Origin: CAZULF01 sp964621215
Lineage (GTDB): Bacteria > Pseudomonadota > Gammaproteobacteria > UBA1113
Length of the DNA: 33,019 nucleotides
Direction of reading: 5' to 3'
Assembly (NCBI GenBank): GCA_964621215.1
Contig: CAZULF010000010.1
Span: 1-33,019, forward strand
Shown: piece by piece, positions 32,708 to 33,019 of the stretch
How positions within the stretch are numbered: position 1 is the first letter of the stretch
Layout: every line of letters starts with the position of its first letter
Position numbers and translations under genes: made by a program
Notes under the pieces: generated by a model
What the model saw: only the letters and a program-made list of their open reading frames with translations
What the model was told of the DNA's origin: nothing
Databases searched by the model: none

Positions 32708-33019
32708 TTATAACCAGTAAATAATACGTGAGCGATAACGTTGATACATATAGACAAATAAAATTGCTCCGATAACTGCTAGAGCACCTGCAAATAAATA
32801 ACTATACAATTCAATGGGTTGCCCAAGTAATGGTTGTCGAATTAGATCAAGAAATTGCTCAAATGGGTTTAATGTAACAATAAATTGATATTGTGGTGGT
32901 AAAACTTGTTTCTGCCACATAATTGGGGTCAAAAAGAAAATTACCTGGATTAAACTCGTTAAAATTTGTGTGAAATCACGAAATCGAGCACCGATCATCG
33001 CCAACAATGAGCCATAGAT
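32708..33019 (-). CDS. wzm: polysaccharide ABC transporter permease (Wzm-like), 5' end beyond window
   Basis: Only the C-terminal part is present; the frame stays open to the right edge (IYGSLLAMIGARFRDF...). SLLAMIGARFRDFTQI, FFLTPIMWQ and LNPFEQFLDLIRQPLLG are highly typical of the ABC-2 permease of O-antigen and teichoic acid exporters. It is followed by two more hydrophobic helices and a basic tail ending IIYWL. It pairs with the ATPase encoded five bases downstream. The upstream part of the gene, and probably the operon promoter, lie beyond 33019. Confidence 0.9.
   Translation of the reverse strand: MYGSLLAMIGARFRDFTQILTSLIQVIFFLTPIMWQKQVLPPQYQFIVTLNPFEQFLDLIRQPLLGQPIELYSYLFAGALAVIGAILFVYMYQRYRSRIIYWL

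Overview
The window is AT-rich DNA that looks like a host-associated gammaproteobacterium, most plausibly from the order Legionellales (Coxiella/Legionella/Berkiella-like). This is inferred from gene content: a WD40-repeat protein, a eukaryotic-type Ser/Thr kinase and a leucine-rich-repeat-like small protein sit beside a large surface-glycan locus of gammaproteobacterial type. No rRNA, tRNA, CRISPR array, integrase or transposase was seen.

Region 1 (1-3.4 kb) is accessory and effector-like. A WD40-repeat gene on the minus strand runs off the left edge; its blades are near-identical 120-bp tandem repeats and it is much more GC-rich than its surroundings. Upstream of it lie a 46-codon ORF and a near-consensus sigma70 promoter. 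Then come a complete eukaryotic-like kinase gene and a 59-codon LRR-like ORF. Region 2 (3.4-6.3 kb) holds a hotdog acyl-CoA thioesterase, a WbpV-like sugar-nucleotide epimerase/reductase, a small exported protein of unknown function and a SAM methyltransferase.

Region 3 (6.5-33 kb) is a large O-antigen/LPS-type locus in four transcription groups. A plus-strand operon (6.5-13.1 kb) carries an AsnB-type amidotransferase, a GT4 glycosyltransferase, a UDP-glucuronate 4-epimerase, a DPM1-like GT2 and a polytopic membrane protein. A convergent minus-strand operon (20.8-13.0 kb) carries wecB, a WbpL/WecA-type initiating transferase, a GT-C-like membrane protein, a GT4, an O-antigen ligase/polymerase and a MurJ/Wzx-like flippase. 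A lone plus-strand glycosyltransferase follows (20.9-22.2 kb). A long minus-strand operon (33.0-22.2 kb) carries Wzm (cut by the right edge), Wzt, two NAD-dependent epimerases, two more AsnB paralogues, glycosyltransferases and two unassigned small proteins.

Together the genes would make activated sugars (N-acetylmannosamine, galacturonate, and probably a 6-deoxy-HexNAc primer such as QuiNAc/FucNAc), start a chain on undecaprenyl phosphate, extend it, amidate uronic acids or related acids, and export and ligate the polymer. Three amidotransferase paralogues, two alternative export routes (MurJ/Wzx-like with Wzy/WaaL-like, and Wzm/Wzt) and an orphan half-glycosyltransferase are the most unusual aspects. 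A 78-bp GC-rich palindromic element lies between wecB and the wbpL-like gene.
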